From Alphaproteobacteria bacterium (GTDB lineage Bacteria; Pseudomonadota; Alphaproteobacteria; Rhodospirillales; Rhodospirillaceae), in contig JAUVUZ010000019.1 of assembly GCA_030604885.1 (NCBI GenBank), positions 1-64,000 on the forward strand: DNA of 64,000 nucleotides, written 5' to 3'. The notes below the pieces were generated by a model. That model was not told the origin of the DNA. It was given only the letters and a program-made list of their open reading frames with translations, and did no database searches. Positions within the stretch are counted from its first letter, which is position 1. Each line of letters begins with the position of its first letter. Made by a program: the position numbers and the translations under genes. This document shows, one piece after another, positions 18,189 to 26,844 of this stretch.

Positions 18189-19296
18189 AGGGTTCGGGTC
18201 CTTTCCTGGGGGAAACGGCGTCGGCCCGGGTCGGCGGGTCGGGGATTTGCGAAGGGGTGCGGCCGGGGCGGTACTTGCCGCGCAGCAGCGCGAGGGTGAA
18301 GGGCGGCACCAGGCGGCCGATGCGGCCGAACTGCTCGGCCGCCAGCAGGCGCCGCACCTCGGAGGCGGAAATCGGCACCTCGTCCTGGGTGCGGCGGGGA
18401 ATCTCCACCACCTCGACCGGCGGATGCGGGGAGTCCGGCCGTTGCAGCCAGTCCTTCATATCGGCGTTGTATTTGCGGGTGGTGATGCAGAACGGCTCGG
18501 TGCCGACGAAGCGGCGGGTGATGCCGAGCGCCGGGGCGATGTAGTTGCGGAACAGCAGCAGGTCGACGGCGGTGAAGCAGTCGGCGGCGGCGTTCTTCTC
18601 CTTGAAGAAGTAGCTCGAGAAGGTGGCGCGCGAGACCATGTATTCGGACCCCGGGTGCAGGGTCAGGCGCGGCAGGTCCGACACCCCGGCCTTGATCATC
18701 GCCAGGCGGTCGCGGTAGGCGATGAACGAGGAATCCTCGGCCACCACGAACAGGTGCAGCCAGTCGCAATGCGCCACCGCGTATTCGACGAGGTGGCGGT
18801 GGCCGAAGGTGAAGGGGTTGGCGTTCATCACGATCGCGCCGATGTCGCGCCCCGGCTGCCGCAGCGTGCGCAACTGGGCGCAGTAGCCGCGCATGCCGAT
18901 CGGGGTGTTCTCCATGAACGCGGCGATCCCCGGCACCTCCACCAGGCGGTGGAAGCCGCAGGCGCGGAAGCGGTCGACGTTGTCGGGCCGGGTGTAGAGG
19001 AACAGGTGGTTGTGGCCGCGCGCGTGGGCGAGGTGCGCGATCTCGGTCATCAGCGTGAGGGAGAGGGATTCGCCCTGCTCGGCGGGGGCGATGGCGGCGC
19101 ATTTGACGATGTTCTTGTCCAGCCCCGCGCAGGCGATCAGGCTGCGGCCGCGCGAGAGGGTGACGAACGCCTCGATGCTCGGCTCGTAGCTCAGGTCGCA
19201 GGCTTCGAGCAAAGCCTTGATCTCCGCCCGGGCCGCCGGGTCGGCGGCGGGGTCGACGGTGCAGGAGAGCAGTTCGTTCGTCATCGGCACGCTCAT
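18175..19296 (-). CDS. citC: [Citrate (pro-3S)-lyase] ligase
   Basis: 373 residues. A GNAT-like N-terminal part (about 15-125, with ALLEACDLSYEPSIEAFV) is followed by a nucleotidyltransferase-type domain opening with GAIVMNANPFTFGHRHLVEYA, the HxGH-like ATP site. It acetylates the thiol of the CitD prosthetic group with ATP and acetate, switching the lyase on. The ATG at 19296 was chosen for its AGG site; a second ATG four codons on is possible. A 229-base spacer separates it from citM. Confidence 0.94.
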   Translation of the reverse strand: MSVPMTNELLSCTVDPAADPAARAEIKALLEACDLSYEPSIEAFVTLSRGRSLIACAGLDKNIVKCAAIAPAEQGESLSLTLMTEIAHLAHARGHNHLFLYTRPDNVDRFRACGFHRLVEVPGIAAFMENTPIGMRGYCAQLRTLRQPGRDIGAIVMNANPFTFGHRHLVEYAVAHCDWLHLFVVAEDSSFIAYRDRLAMIKAGVSDLPRLTLHPGSEYMVSRATFSSYFFKEKNAAADCFTAVDLLLFRNYIAPALGITRRFVGTEPFCITTRKYNADMKDWLQRPDSPHPPVEVVEIPRRTQDEVPISASEVRRLLAAEQFGRIGRLVPPFTLALLRGKYRPGRTPSQIPDPPTRADAVSPRKGPEPYENS

Positions 19297-19457
19297 GGGC
19301 GAACCTCGGGCCTCGGGACATCGGCTGGAGCATTGTCGCGCGAAAATCCTCCAAGCGTTTGTGGATTCTGCGCGAGCATCTCCGTATTTCCGGCATGGCG
19401 CGCATGCCGTTTGCGCAAGCCCCGGCGGTAATCGCCTCCGGGGGTCCCGTGCGGGGA

Positions 19458-19495
19458 CGCCCACCGGCCGGGATGGGGGGAAAAGCCGGTGGGCG
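19458..19495 (-). terminator. Long hairpin between citM and citC
   Basis: An 11-bp perfect stem (CGCCCACCGGC and its complement) with a 16-base loop, 31 bases after the citM stop. No run of T follows on the minus strand, so it may be a pause, an mRNA-processing or 3'-protecting structure, or a weak terminator, rather than a full stop. It would lower citCDEFX expression relative to citM. Confidence 0.4.
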
Positions 19496-19525
19496 CGGGG
19501 CGCGTGCGGGGCGCGCCCCGGGGGA

Positions 19526-20833
19526 TCAGACGTGCACCACGCCGAACGCCACCGCGAGCGCCAGCGACGACAGGCTCAGCGCCCACAGCCACGGCATGCA
19601 GAACGACAGGTGCTCCTTGAGCGAGATGCCGCCCGCCATGCCGATGGCGAGGTAGGTGGTGGCGGCGTGCGGCGTCACCAGCACGCCGTAGTTCTTGCCG
19701 ATCAGCATCGCGTAGGACATGTCGAGCGGGTTGACGCCGAACTGCTGGCCCACCTGGATCGCGAGCGGTACCAGGCCGAAGAAGTAGGAGTCGGTGCCGA
19801 GCATCATCCCCACCGGCACCGCCAGCACGCCCATGATCAGGTGCAGCAGCGGGCCGAACACGTCGGGGATCACCGAAATCAGCGTCGCCGACATCGCGTC
19901 GAGCATCTTGGTGCCGGTGAGCACGCCGAGGAAGATGCCGGTGGTGAGCAGCACCGCGGGCACCGACAGGGCCTCGGCGGCGTGGGCCTTGATGCGCGCG
20001 GTCTGTTCCTTGACGCTCGGGTAGTTGACCATCAGCGCGATCGCCAGCCCGAGCATGAAGTCGAAATAGGCGGGCAGCTTGGAGAAGCACAGCAGGCCGA
20101 TCACGCCGAGGGTGAGGGCGACGTTGAACGGCATCAGCTTCGGCCGCTTGAGCGCCGCGGCGGCGGTCGGGTCGGGGCAGTCGTCGCCGACGCAGATCTC
20201 CGCATCCGGCCGGTAGCCCGCGCCGCGCCGCCGCTCCACCATGCCGAGGTAGGCGGCGAACAGCAGCGCGATCACGATTCCCGAGACCTGCACCGGCAGC
20301 ATGTTCACCCACAGCTCCTGCACGTCCATGCCGGTGATCGCGGCGATGCGCGCGGTGGGGCCGCCCCAGGGCACCAGGTTCATCACCGACATCGCCGCGC
20401 CGAGGCACGCCAGCATCACCACCGGCCGCATGTTGAGGCGGCGGTAGACCGGCAGCATCGCCGGGCAGGTGATGAGGATGGTGGAGGCGAGCGCGCCGTC
20501 GAGGTGGCCGATCATCGCGATCACGGTGGTGGCGACGGTGACCAGGACGACGTTGTTGCCCGCCTTGCGGGTCAACGCGTCGACCATCTTGTCGAACATC
20601 CCGGTGTCGTTCATCACGCAGAAGTAGGTGATGGAAAAGATGAACAGCACCGCCACGCTGGTGGTCTTCTCGACCCCGAACTTGACGTACTTGGCGAGAT
20701 CGGCCATGCCCGCGCCCGCGAGAAGGGCGGCAACCACCGGAACGATGATGAAGACCACGGCGGGGTGCAGCTTTTCCTGCAACAGCAGGAAGATGATCAC
20801 CCCGATCATTGCGAAACCAATAAGCGCGAGCAT
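19526..20833 (-). CDS. citM: CitMHS-family citrate transporter
   Basis: 435 residues with about twelve hydrophobic helices. Recognisable stretches are GFAMIGVIIFLLLQEKLHPAVVFIIVPVVAALLAG at the start, LVPWGGPTARIAA (about 150) and PVGMMLGTDSYFFGLVPLA (about 330). CitMHS carriers import citrate as a complex with Mg or Ca and protons. Directly upstream are a sigma-54 promoter (20947-20961) and two dyads (21024-21073), with a sensor kinase and sigma-54 activator encoded divergently, so it is probably induced by its substrate. Confidence 0.93.
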   Translation of the reverse strand: MLALIGFAMIGVIIFLLLQEKLHPAVVFIIVPVVAALLAGAGMADLAKYVKFGVEKTTSVAVLFIFSITYFCVMNDTGMFDKMVDALTRKAGNNVVLVTVATTVIAMIGHLDGALASTILITCPAMLPVYRRLNMRPVVMLACLGAAMSVMNLVPWGGPTARIAAITGMDVQELWVNMLPVQVSGIVIALLFAAYLGMVERRRGAGYRPDAEICVGDDCPDPTAAAALKRPKLMPFNVALTLGVIGLLCFSKLPAYFDFMLGLAIALMVNYPSVKEQTARIKAHAAEALSVPAVLLTTGIFLGVLTGTKMLDAMSATLISVIPDVFGPLLHLIMGVLAVPVGMMLGTDSYFFGLVPLAIQVGQQFGVNPLDMSYAMLIGKNYGVLVTPHAATTYLAIGMAGGISLKEHLSFCMPWLWALSLSSLALAVAFGVVHV

Positions 20834-20946
20834 TCTGTTCTGATGCCTCCGAAGGGTCGCCGCGTCGGGTGCCCCTGCCCCCTGGGCGGGCGGCGCGGCG
20901 TGCGGGTGGATCGCCCAAGTTTTTTGTCGTTTTGCTCCCCCAAGGC

Positions 20947-20961
20947 GCAAGCCGCATGCCA
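20947..20961 (-). promoter_or_regulatory. Sigma-54 promoter of citM
   Basis: On the minus strand TGGCAT-GCGGC-TTGC fits the sigma-54 consensus TGGCAC-N5-TTGC with one mismatch. The invariant GG and GC are ten bases apart as required. Transcription would begin near 20935, about 100 bases before the citM ATG. Confidence 0.8.
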
Positions 20962-21023
20962 CCCGCGAATCGGCTTTAATGCGTTGAATTGAAATACATT
21001 TACGGCGACTTCCGGTGGCGGCC

Positions 21024-21073
21024 GTCCGGGTTTCCGGAAATCCGCTCCGGCGTGCGTCCGGATTTCCGGAATC
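21024..21073. promoter_or_regulatory. Two tandem dyads, likely activator sites for citM
   Basis: Near-identical units at 21024-21042 and 21056-21073 share GTCCGG-(G/A)TTTCCGGAA. Each has a palindromic TTCCGGAA core, and the cores are 32 bases apart, three turns of the helix. They lie about 75-110 bases upstream of the sigma-54 -24 element, the usual place for enhancer sites of DctD/NtrC-type activators. The activator at 22789-24099 is the obvious candidate to bind them. Confidence 0.65.
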
Positions 21074-21113
21074 GCCCCTCGGCGGGCCGTTGCGGCGGCG
21101 GCGGCGAAGGGCC

Positions 21114-22796
21114 ATGATCCTGGCGAACAGGGTCGGGAGACGCGGTGTGCCGGAACTTTCGGGGATTAGCGTTCGCGCGCGGCTGATCGTCGCGATGGCG
21201 CTCAGCCTGCTGCTGCTGGTGGCGGTGGGGGCGTCGTCGCTGCTGGCGATGTCCACGGTGGACCGCGCCACCGCCGAGCTGCACACCCGTTGGATGCCCA
21301 CGGTGCGGCTGCTGTCGGAGGTCAACTACCGCATTTCCAGCCACCGCCTGCGCTTCGTCCGCGCGGTGTTCACCGCCGACGCCGAGGAGCGGGAGCGGAT
21401 CTTCGCCGCCGCCGAGGAGCGCAGCGACGACGCCGAGGAGTTGCTGGACATGCTCGAACGCAACCTCGCCGCCTCGCCGGTGGACTTGCAGAACCTGCGC
21501 GACATCCGCCGCCTGTGGCACCGCTACCTCGACGAGGAGGCGGACATCCGCGCCCGCCTCGGCAGCCTCTCCGCCGAGGAGTTGGCGTTCCGCATCAACG
21601 ACCGCTCGCGCTGGGCGTTCAACCTGGTGAAGGACCAGGTCAACGCCGACATCGAGTTCAACAACCAGGGCGCCGACCGCTCGGGCGCCGAGGCGGTGGC
21701 CACCTTCGACCGGGCGATGCGGCTCAACCTCTCGCTGTTCGGCTGCGCGCTGGTGCTGATGGTGGGGTTCGTGGCGGTGGTGGTGCGCGGCATCAGCCGC
21801 CCGATCGAGCGCCTCACCGACGCGATGCGCCGCCTCGCCGAGGGTGACCGCGCCGCCTCGGTGGCGGGCCTGGGCGGCGGTTCGGAAATCGGCCGGATGG
21901 CGGCGGCGGTGGAGGTGTTCCGCGCCTACCTGGTGGAGCGCGACGCCGCCCGCGCCGCCCTCGAGCGCGTCAACGGCGAGCTGGAATCCAAGGTGGAGGC
22001 GCGCAACGCCGAGCTGCGCGCCATCAACCGCAACCTCGAGGCCGAGATCGCCGAGCGCACCCAGGCGGTGCGGCAGATGGAGGCGATGCAGGCGGAGCTG
22101 ATCCGCACCGAGAACCTCGCGGTGATCGGCCAGCTCTCCGCCGGTCTCGCCCACGAACTCAACCAGCCCCTCGCCGCCCTCGCGACGCTGTCGGAGAACG
22201 CGGTGCGCTTCCTCGACCGGGGCGACGGCGAGACCGTGCGCTTCAACCTCGACCGCATCACCCACCTGGTGGCGCGCATGGGGGTGCTCACCGGGCGACT
22301 GCGCTCGTTCGCGCGCCGCGCCGACGACGGCGTCGAGCCGGTGGACCTGGGCCGCTCGGTGGACAACGCCCTCGCCCTGCTCGGCCACCGCGTCGATTCC
22401 GCCCGGGTCGAAACCCGGCCCGCCGCCGCGCCGGTGGTCGCCGCCGCCAACGCCATCCGCGTCGAGCAGATCCTGATGAACCTGATCGGCAACGCGGTGG
22501 ACGCCACCGCCGCCGCCGCCGAGCCGCGTGTGGAGATTTCCTGGGTGGAGGAAGGCGGCCGCGCGCGGGTGCGGGTGGCCGACAACGGCGTCGGCCTCGC
22601 GCCCGAGGTGGCGCACCGCATCTTCGAGCCGTTCTTCACCACCAAGGCCAACGGCGGCGGCCTCGGCCTCGGCCTCGCGATTTCCGCCGACATCGCGCGC
22701 GGCTTCGGCGGCGCCCTCGACGCCGCCAACCGCGCCGGGGGCGGCGCGGTGTTCACCCTCGACCTGCCGCTGGCGGACGGAGGCGACGATGCATGA
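21114..22796 (+). CDS. Membrane sensor histidine kinase, DctB-like, probably citrate-responsive
   Basis: 560 residues. Two membrane helices (about 24-46 and 205-227) bracket a ~160-residue, all-helical periplasmic domain that resembles a four-helix-bundle sensor rather than DctB's double CACHE domain. HAMP (about 228-280), a coiled coil, the HisKA box with His347 in AGLAHELNQPLAALATL, and an HATPase domain (NLIGNAVDAT, DNGVGL, GGLGLGLAIS) follow. It would phosphorylate the activator encoded next (overlap ATGCATGA). The longer open frame from 21015 covers the citM enhancer dyads and was rejected. A GTG at 21147 with GGGAG upstream is a good alternative start. Confidence 0.9.
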   Translation: MILANRVGRRGVPELSGISVRARLIVAMALSLLLLVAVGASSLLAMSTVDRATAELHTRWMPTVRLLSEVNYRISSHRLRFVRAVFTADAEERERIFAAAEERSDDAEELLDMLERNLAASPVDLQNLRDIRRLWHRYLDEEADIRARLGSLSAEELAFRINDRSRWAFNLVKDQVNADIEFNNQGADRSGAEAVATFDRAMRLNLSLFGCALVLMVGFVAVVVRGISRPIERLTDAMRRLAEGDRAASVAGLGGGSEIGRMAAAVEVFRAYLVERDAARAALERVNGELESKVEARNAELRAINRNLEAEIAERTQAVRQMEAMQAELIRTENLAVIGQLSAGLAHELNQPLAALATLSENAVRFLDRGDGETVRFNLDRITHLVARMGVLTGRLRSFARRADDGVEPVDLGRSVDNALALLGHRVDSARVETRPAAAPVVAAANAIRVEQILMNLIGNAVDATAAAAEPRVEISWVEEGGRARVRVADNGVGLAPEVAHRIFEPFFTTKANGGGLGLGLAISADIARGFGGALDAANRAGGGAVFTLDLPLADGGDDA

Positions 22797-24099
22797 CTTC
22801 GACGTGCTGCTGATCGAGGACGACGCCGACGTGCGCCTCGGCTGCGAGCAGGCGCTGCGGCTCGAAGGGTTGAAGGTGCGCGCCGTCGCGGCGGTGGAGG
22901 AGCTGCCCGGGCCGCTGCCCGACGACTTCCCCGGCGTGGTGGTGTCCGACATCCGCCTGCCGGGGCGGGACGGCCTCGCCTTCCTGCGCGAGGTGGTGGC
23001 GGCGGATCGCGGCCTGCCGGTGATCCTGATCACCGGCCACGGCGACGTCGCCACCGCGGTGGGGGCGATGCGCGACGGCGCCTACGACTTCATCCAGAAG
23101 CCGTTTTCCTCCCAGTTGCTGGTGGAGGTGGTGCGGCGCGCGCGGGAGAAGCGCGCCCTCGCCCTCGAGGTGCGGGGGCTGCGGCGGCGGCTGGCGGAGT
23201 TGAGCGGGCTGGACGGCCGCCTGATCGGCCGCTCCGCCGCGATGCGGGCGGTGCGCGACACCATCGCGCGGATCGCCCCCAGCCGCGCCGACGTGCTGGT
23301 GGAGGGCGAAACCGGCACCGGCAAGGAGCTGGTGGCGCGCTGCCTGCACGATCTCTCCGGCCGCCCCGGGCAGTTCGTCGCGCTCAACTGCGGCGGATTG
23401 CAGGAAACCCTGTTCGAAAGCGAGATTTTCGGCCACGAGGCCGGGGCCTTCACCGGCGCGGTGAAAAAGCGCGTCGGCAAGATCGAATACGCCGCGGGGG
23501 GCACCCTGTTCCTCGACGAGATCGAAAGCATGCCGATGGCGATGCAGATCAAGTTCCTGCGGGTGTTGCAGGAGCGGGTGATCGAGCGCCTCGGCTCCAA
23601 CCGCCAGGTGCCGGTGGATTTCCGCGTCGTCGCCGCCACCAAGGTGGACCTCGCCGAGCACTGCCGCGCCGGGCTGTTCCGCACCGACCTCTACTTCCGC
23701 CTCAACGTCGCGGCGATCGGCCTGCCGCCGCTGCGCGGCCGCCGCGAGGACATCCCCCTGCTGCTGGAGCACTTCGTCGCCCAGGCGGCGGCGCGCCACG
23801 GCCGCGAACCGGCGGAAATCGGCGACGACGCGCTGCGCGAGATGATGGCCTACGCCTGGCCCGGCAACATCCGCGAGCTGCGCAACGTCGCCGAGCGCCA
23901 CGTGCTCGGCATCGGCGCCCCCCTCGGCGCCACCGGCGCGGCGCCGGTGCCTCTGGCCGACGCGGTGGAGGCGTTCGAGCGCTCGCTGATCGCCGAGGAG
24001 CTGCGCCGCCACGACGGCAATCTGGTGAAAACCGCCAAGGCCCTCGCCACCGCCAAGTCGACCCTGTTCGACAAGATCCGCAAATACGGCCTCGACTAG
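22789..24099 (+). CDS. Sigma-54-dependent response regulator (DctD/NtrC type)
   Basis: 436 residues. Receiver domain (about 4-120) with phospho-acceptor Asp54 (VVVSDIRLPG) and Lys in IQKPF; AAA+ domain (about 145-385) with Walker A GETGTGKE, the sigma-54 loop GAFTGA, and GGTLFLDEI; and a C-terminal Fis-type HTH (about 400-436). It should bind the dyads at 21024-21073 and open the citM promoter. It is coupled to the kinase gene by an eight-base overlap and ends sharing a CTAG with the convergent gluQ stop. Confidence 0.93.
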   Translation: MHDFDVLLIEDDADVRLGCEQALRLEGLKVRAVAAVEELPGPLPDDFPGVVVSDIRLPGRDGLAFLREVVAADRGLPVILITGHGDVATAVGAMRDGAYDFIQKPFSSQLLVEVVRRAREKRALALEVRGLRRRLAELSGLDGRLIGRSAAMRAVRDTIARIAPSRADVLVEGETGTGKELVARCLHDLSGRPGQFVALNCGGLQETLFESEIFGHEAGAFTGAVKKRVGKIEYAAGGTLFLDEIESMPMAMQIKFLRVLQERVIERLGSNRQVPVDFRVVAATKVDLAEHCRAGLFRTDLYFRLNVAAIGLPPLRGRREDIPLLLEHFVAQAAARHGREPAEIGDDALREMMAYAWPGNIRELRNVAERHVLGIGAPLGATGAAPVPLADAVEAFERSLIAEELRRHDGNLVKTAKALATAKSTLFDKIRKYGLD

Positions 24100-24941
24100 G
24101 CTGCCCACCCGATCCGCGCCAGCACCTCGGCGCGGGAGACCCCGGCGGCGCGCAAGTCGGCGAGCGCCGGGGCGCCGTCGCGCTTGGCGAGGCGGCGGCC
24201 CTCGGCGTCGGCGAGCAGGGGGTGGAAGCGGTATTCGGGCGTCGGCAGGCCGAGGAGATGCTGGAGCAGGCGGTGCAGGTGGGTGGCGTCGGCGAGGTCG
24301 GCGCCCCGGGTGACGCAGGTGATCCCTTGCGCCGCGTCGTCCACGGTGACGGCGAGGTGATAGGAGGCGGGGGCGTCGCGCCGCGCCAGCACCGCGTCGC
24401 CGAAAATCTCCGGGGCGGCGGCGCGTATTCCCGCGTCGCGGTCGCGCCACGCCAGCGGCGGCGCCCCGGCGAGGGCCTTGGCGACGTCGAGCCGCCAGGC
24501 GTGGGGCTGCCCGGCGGCGATGCGGCGGCGCGCCTCATCGCGCGGCAGGGCGCGGCAGGTGCCGGGGTAGAGCGGCCCGTCCGGCCCCTGGGGGGCGGAG
24601 GCGGAGGCGGCGATTTCCCGCGCGATCTCGGCGCGGGAGCAGAAGCAGGGGTAGAGCAGCCCTTGCGCCCTCAGCGCGTCGAGGGCCTCGGCGTAGGCGG
24701 ACAGGCGGCGGGATTGCCGCCACACCGGCTCGGGCCAGTCGAGGCCGAGCCAGCGCAGGTCGGCGAAAATCCCCTCCACGAACGCCTCGCGGCAGCGCCC
24801 CGGGTCGATGTCCTCGATCCGCAGCAGGAAGCTGCCGCGCGGCCCCGCCTCGCGCGCCGCGAACAGCGCGGCGAGGGCGTGGCCGAGGTGCAGGCGCCCG
24901 GTGGGGCTGGGGGCGAAACGGGTAACGTCGGCGGCGCTCAT
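24096..24941 (-). CDS. gluQ: Glutamyl-Q tRNA(Asp) synthetase
   Basis: 281 residues, a truncated GluRS-like protein without the anticodon-binding domain. Present are the class I HIGH variant HLGH (APSPTGRLHLGHALAA), zinc ligands in YPCFCSRAEI and YPGTCR, and the KMSKS-like RLAKRDGA. It attaches Glu to queuosine at position 34 of tRNA-Asp. The ATG at 24941 (MSAADVTRFAPSPTG) was preferred to a longer start. Its stop codon overlaps that of the convergent response regulator. Confidence 0.94.
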   Translation of the reverse strand: MSAADVTRFAPSPTGRLHLGHALAALFAAREAGPRGSFLLRIEDIDPGRCREAFVEGIFADLRWLGLDWPEPVWRQSRRLSAYAEALDALRAQGLLYPCFCSRAEIAREIAASASAPQGPDGPLYPGTCRALPRDEARRRIAAGQPHAWRLDVAKALAGAPPLAWRDRDAGIRAAAPEIFGDAVLARRDAPASYHLAVTVDDAAQGITCVTRGADLADATHLHRLLQHLLGLPTPEYRFHPLLADAEGRRLAKRDGAPALADLRAAGVSRAEVLARIGWAA

Positions 24942-25097
24942 GGCGGCGGGATCATCCCGCGTTCCCGGGATTCCCGCAACCGGAACAAACGGTAACAATC
25001 CTGTGATGCAAGATCGGGGGTGTCATGGTATACCCGACACCATATGTCGTGCCCAGTGCGGCAGAGTGGGCGGGACGATCCTGGATCGGGAGGTTGG

Positions 25098-25655
25098 ATG
25101 ACCTTCGACGGGGATTTGGCGCCGGTTCTGGTGCTCAACGCGGACTACCGCCCGCTGAGCTACTTCCCGCTGTCGCTGTGGTCGTGGCAGGACGCGATCA
25201 AGGCGGTGGTGTCCGAGCGCGTCCGGGTGCTCTCCGAATACGACACGGTGGTGCGCTCGCCGTCGGTGGCGATGAAGCTGCCGAGCGTGATCGCCCTCAA
25301 GGACTACGTGCCGACGGCGCGGCGCCCGGCGTTCACCCGATTCAACGTGTTCCTGCGCGACCGCTTCTGCTGCCAATACTGCGGCAGCCGCTTTCCCACC
25401 CACGATCTGACCTTCGACCACGTGATGCCCCGCTCGCGCGGCGGCCGCACCAGTTGGGAGAACGTCGTCACCGCCTGCCAGTCGTGCAACCTCGAAAAGG
25501 CCGACCAGCTGCCCGGCCGGGGCTTCCGCCCGATCCGCGCGCCGGAGCGGCCCACCACCTTCGAGTTGCAGGAAATCGGCCGCGCCTTTCCGCCCCTGCA
25601 CCTGCACAAGAGTTGGTGCGACTACCTCTACTGGGACACCGAGCTGGAGGAGTGA
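25098..25655 (+). CDS. HNH-family endonuclease
   Basis: 185 residues. The second half holds a zinc-stabilised HNH domain: CQYCGSRF, the catalytic DHVMPRSRGG with His, then NVVTACQSCNLEK. The first half (VLVLNADYRPLSYFPLSLWSWQDAIKAV) is typical of a widespread bacterial HNH protein found outside mobile elements, whose job is unknown to me. The start at 25098 has GGGAGG seven bases upstream. It converges with dsbB, three bases away. No restriction or phage genes adjoin it. Confidence 0.85.
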   Translation: MTFDGDLAPVLVLNADYRPLSYFPLSLWSWQDAIKAVVSERVRVLSEYDTVVRSPSVAMKLPSVIALKDYVPTARRPAFTRFNVFLRDRFCCQYCGSRFPTHDLTFDHVMPRSRGGRTSWENVVTACQSCNLEKADQLPGRGFRPIRAPERPTTFELQEIGRAFPPLHLHKSWCDYLYWDTELEE

Positions 25656-25658
25656 GGG

Positions 25659-26180
25659 TCAGAAGCGGCCGGAGAAGCGGCGCTCCCGCCAGATCCGCGC
25701 CTCGAAGATCAGCCCCAGCCCGGCGAGGGTGAGGAACGACGACCAGATCAAGTTCCAGGTGGTGAGGGAGAGGCCGAACACCTCCCACGGCACCGCGTCG
25801 CACCGCGCCTTGGGCTTGGTGGAGAGCGCGGTGGACAGGTCGTCGAGGGTCATCGGCGCGGCGAGGTTTTCCCCGGTGCAGCCGTTGGACCCGGCCCACC
25901 ACGCCTGCTCCACCCCCAGGTGATAGAGCGCCAGGCCCGCGCCCGCGGCGAACAGCACGGTGGCGAACATCACCACGGTGCGGCGCTTCGAAGGCCCGAG
26001 CGGCAACAGGCTGCCGAGCAGGCCGAAGCCCGCCGCCACCGCGTAGGGGATGCGCTGATAGGTGCAGAGAAGGCAGGGCTCGACGCCGAATCCGTATTGC
26101 AGGGTGAACGCGAAGCCGAGGCTGATGAGACTGACGACCGCGATCCAGGTGCAGACGCGGGCGTCGAGGGGACGGGACAT
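25659..26180 (-). CDS. DsbB-family disulfide bond formation protein
   Basis: 173 residues with four membrane helices. The first periplasmic loop carries the CXXC pair Cys36/Cys39 (EPCLLCTYQRIPY); the second loop carries a Cys in SNGCTGENL and one in KARCDAVPW, the pair that passes electrons from DsbA. It re-oxidises DsbA using quinone at the inner membrane. It lies 20 bases downstream of the DedA-like gene, probably one transcript. Confidence 0.9.
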   Translation of the reverse strand: MSRPLDARVCTWIAVVSLISLGFAFTLQYGFGVEPCLLCTYQRIPYAVAAGFGLLGSLLPLGPSKRRTVVMFATVLFAAGAGLALYHLGVEQAWWAGSNGCTGENLAAPMTLDDLSTALSTKPKARCDAVPWEVFGLSLTTWNLIWSSFLTLAGLGLIFEARIWRERRFSGRF

Positions 26181-26200
26181 GAAACCCCCAGGCTTGAGTA

Positions 26201-26785
26201 TCAGTTCGCGAGAAACTTAAGCGCGACGAAGCCGCCGATCAACAGCGCGAAGAAGATCGTGGCGAGTTTGCCGAGGTGGGCCTCGATGAACGCGCGGATC
26301 GGCGCGCCGAACTTCCACAGCAGCCAGGCGATGAAAAAGAACCGCAGGCCCCGCGCCAGCACCGAGGCGACGCCGAACACCAGCGGGTCGAGGCCGGTCA
26401 TCCCCGAGGCGATGGTGATGACCTTGTAGGGGAACGGCGTGACTCCGGCGCCGAACACGATCCACGCGCCCCAGTGGTTGTAAAGCTCCTGGAACGTCGA
26501 GAACTTCGCCATGTAGCCGTAGAACCGCAGGATCGGCTCGGCCACCTGGTCGAACAGGAACATGCCGATGCCGTATCCGGCGAAGCCGCCCACCACCGAG
26601 GCGACGGTGCAGACCGTCGCCACGCGCCACGCCTTGTCGCGCGCCGCCAGCACCATCGGGATGATCAGCACGTCGGGCGGAATCGGGAACACCGAGCTTT
26701 CCACGAACGCGACGATCGCGAGGGTGAGCATCGCATGGGGGGTGACGGCCTGGGCCATGGTCCAGTCGTAGAGGCGTCTCAGCAC
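26201..26785 (-). CDS. DedA/YqaA-family inner-membrane protein
   Basis: 194 residues with four or five hydrophobic segments. FVESSVFPIPPDVLIIPMVL near the start and FGAGVTPFPYKVITIASGMTG with the conserved Phe/Pro/Tyr pattern mark the SNARE-associated/DedA group, recently linked to lipid flipping and membrane homeostasis. The GTG start at 26785 gives MLRRLYDWTMA, like YqaA relatives; a downstream ATG is possible because the ribosome site is weak. Confidence 0.85.
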   Translation of the reverse strand: MLRRLYDWTMAQAVTPHAMLTLAIVAFVESSVFPIPPDVLIIPMVLAARDKAWRVATVCTVASVVGGFAGYGIGMFLFDQVAEPILRFYGYMAKFSTFQELYNHWGAWIVFGAGVTPFPYKVITIASGMTGLDPLVFGVASVLARGLRFFFIAWLLWKFGAPIRAFIEAHLGKLATIFFALLIGGFVALKFLAN

Positions 26786-26844
26786 GGTGGGCGTCCGCTG
26801 GTGGATGGGGTTTCGTGTGTATCAGCGCCCGCGCGGCGCGGCAA

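Noticed and set aside
19297-19525. A second sigma-54 promoter before citC
   Set aside because: I looked for GG-N10-GC with TGGCA/TTGC context on the minus strand; the nearest string (around 19401-19418) lacks the TTGC part.
21015-21113. Longer N-terminus for the citrate sensor kinase
   Set aside because: It is Arg/Gly-rich, lies over the two enhancer dyads of citM and lacks a ribosome site; the ATG at 21114 or GTG at 21147 fits the membrane helix better.
25098-25655. HNH protein as a mobile intron or restriction nuclease
   Set aside because: No intron, methylase, phage or repeat context. The N-terminal half matches a common chromosomal HNH protein.
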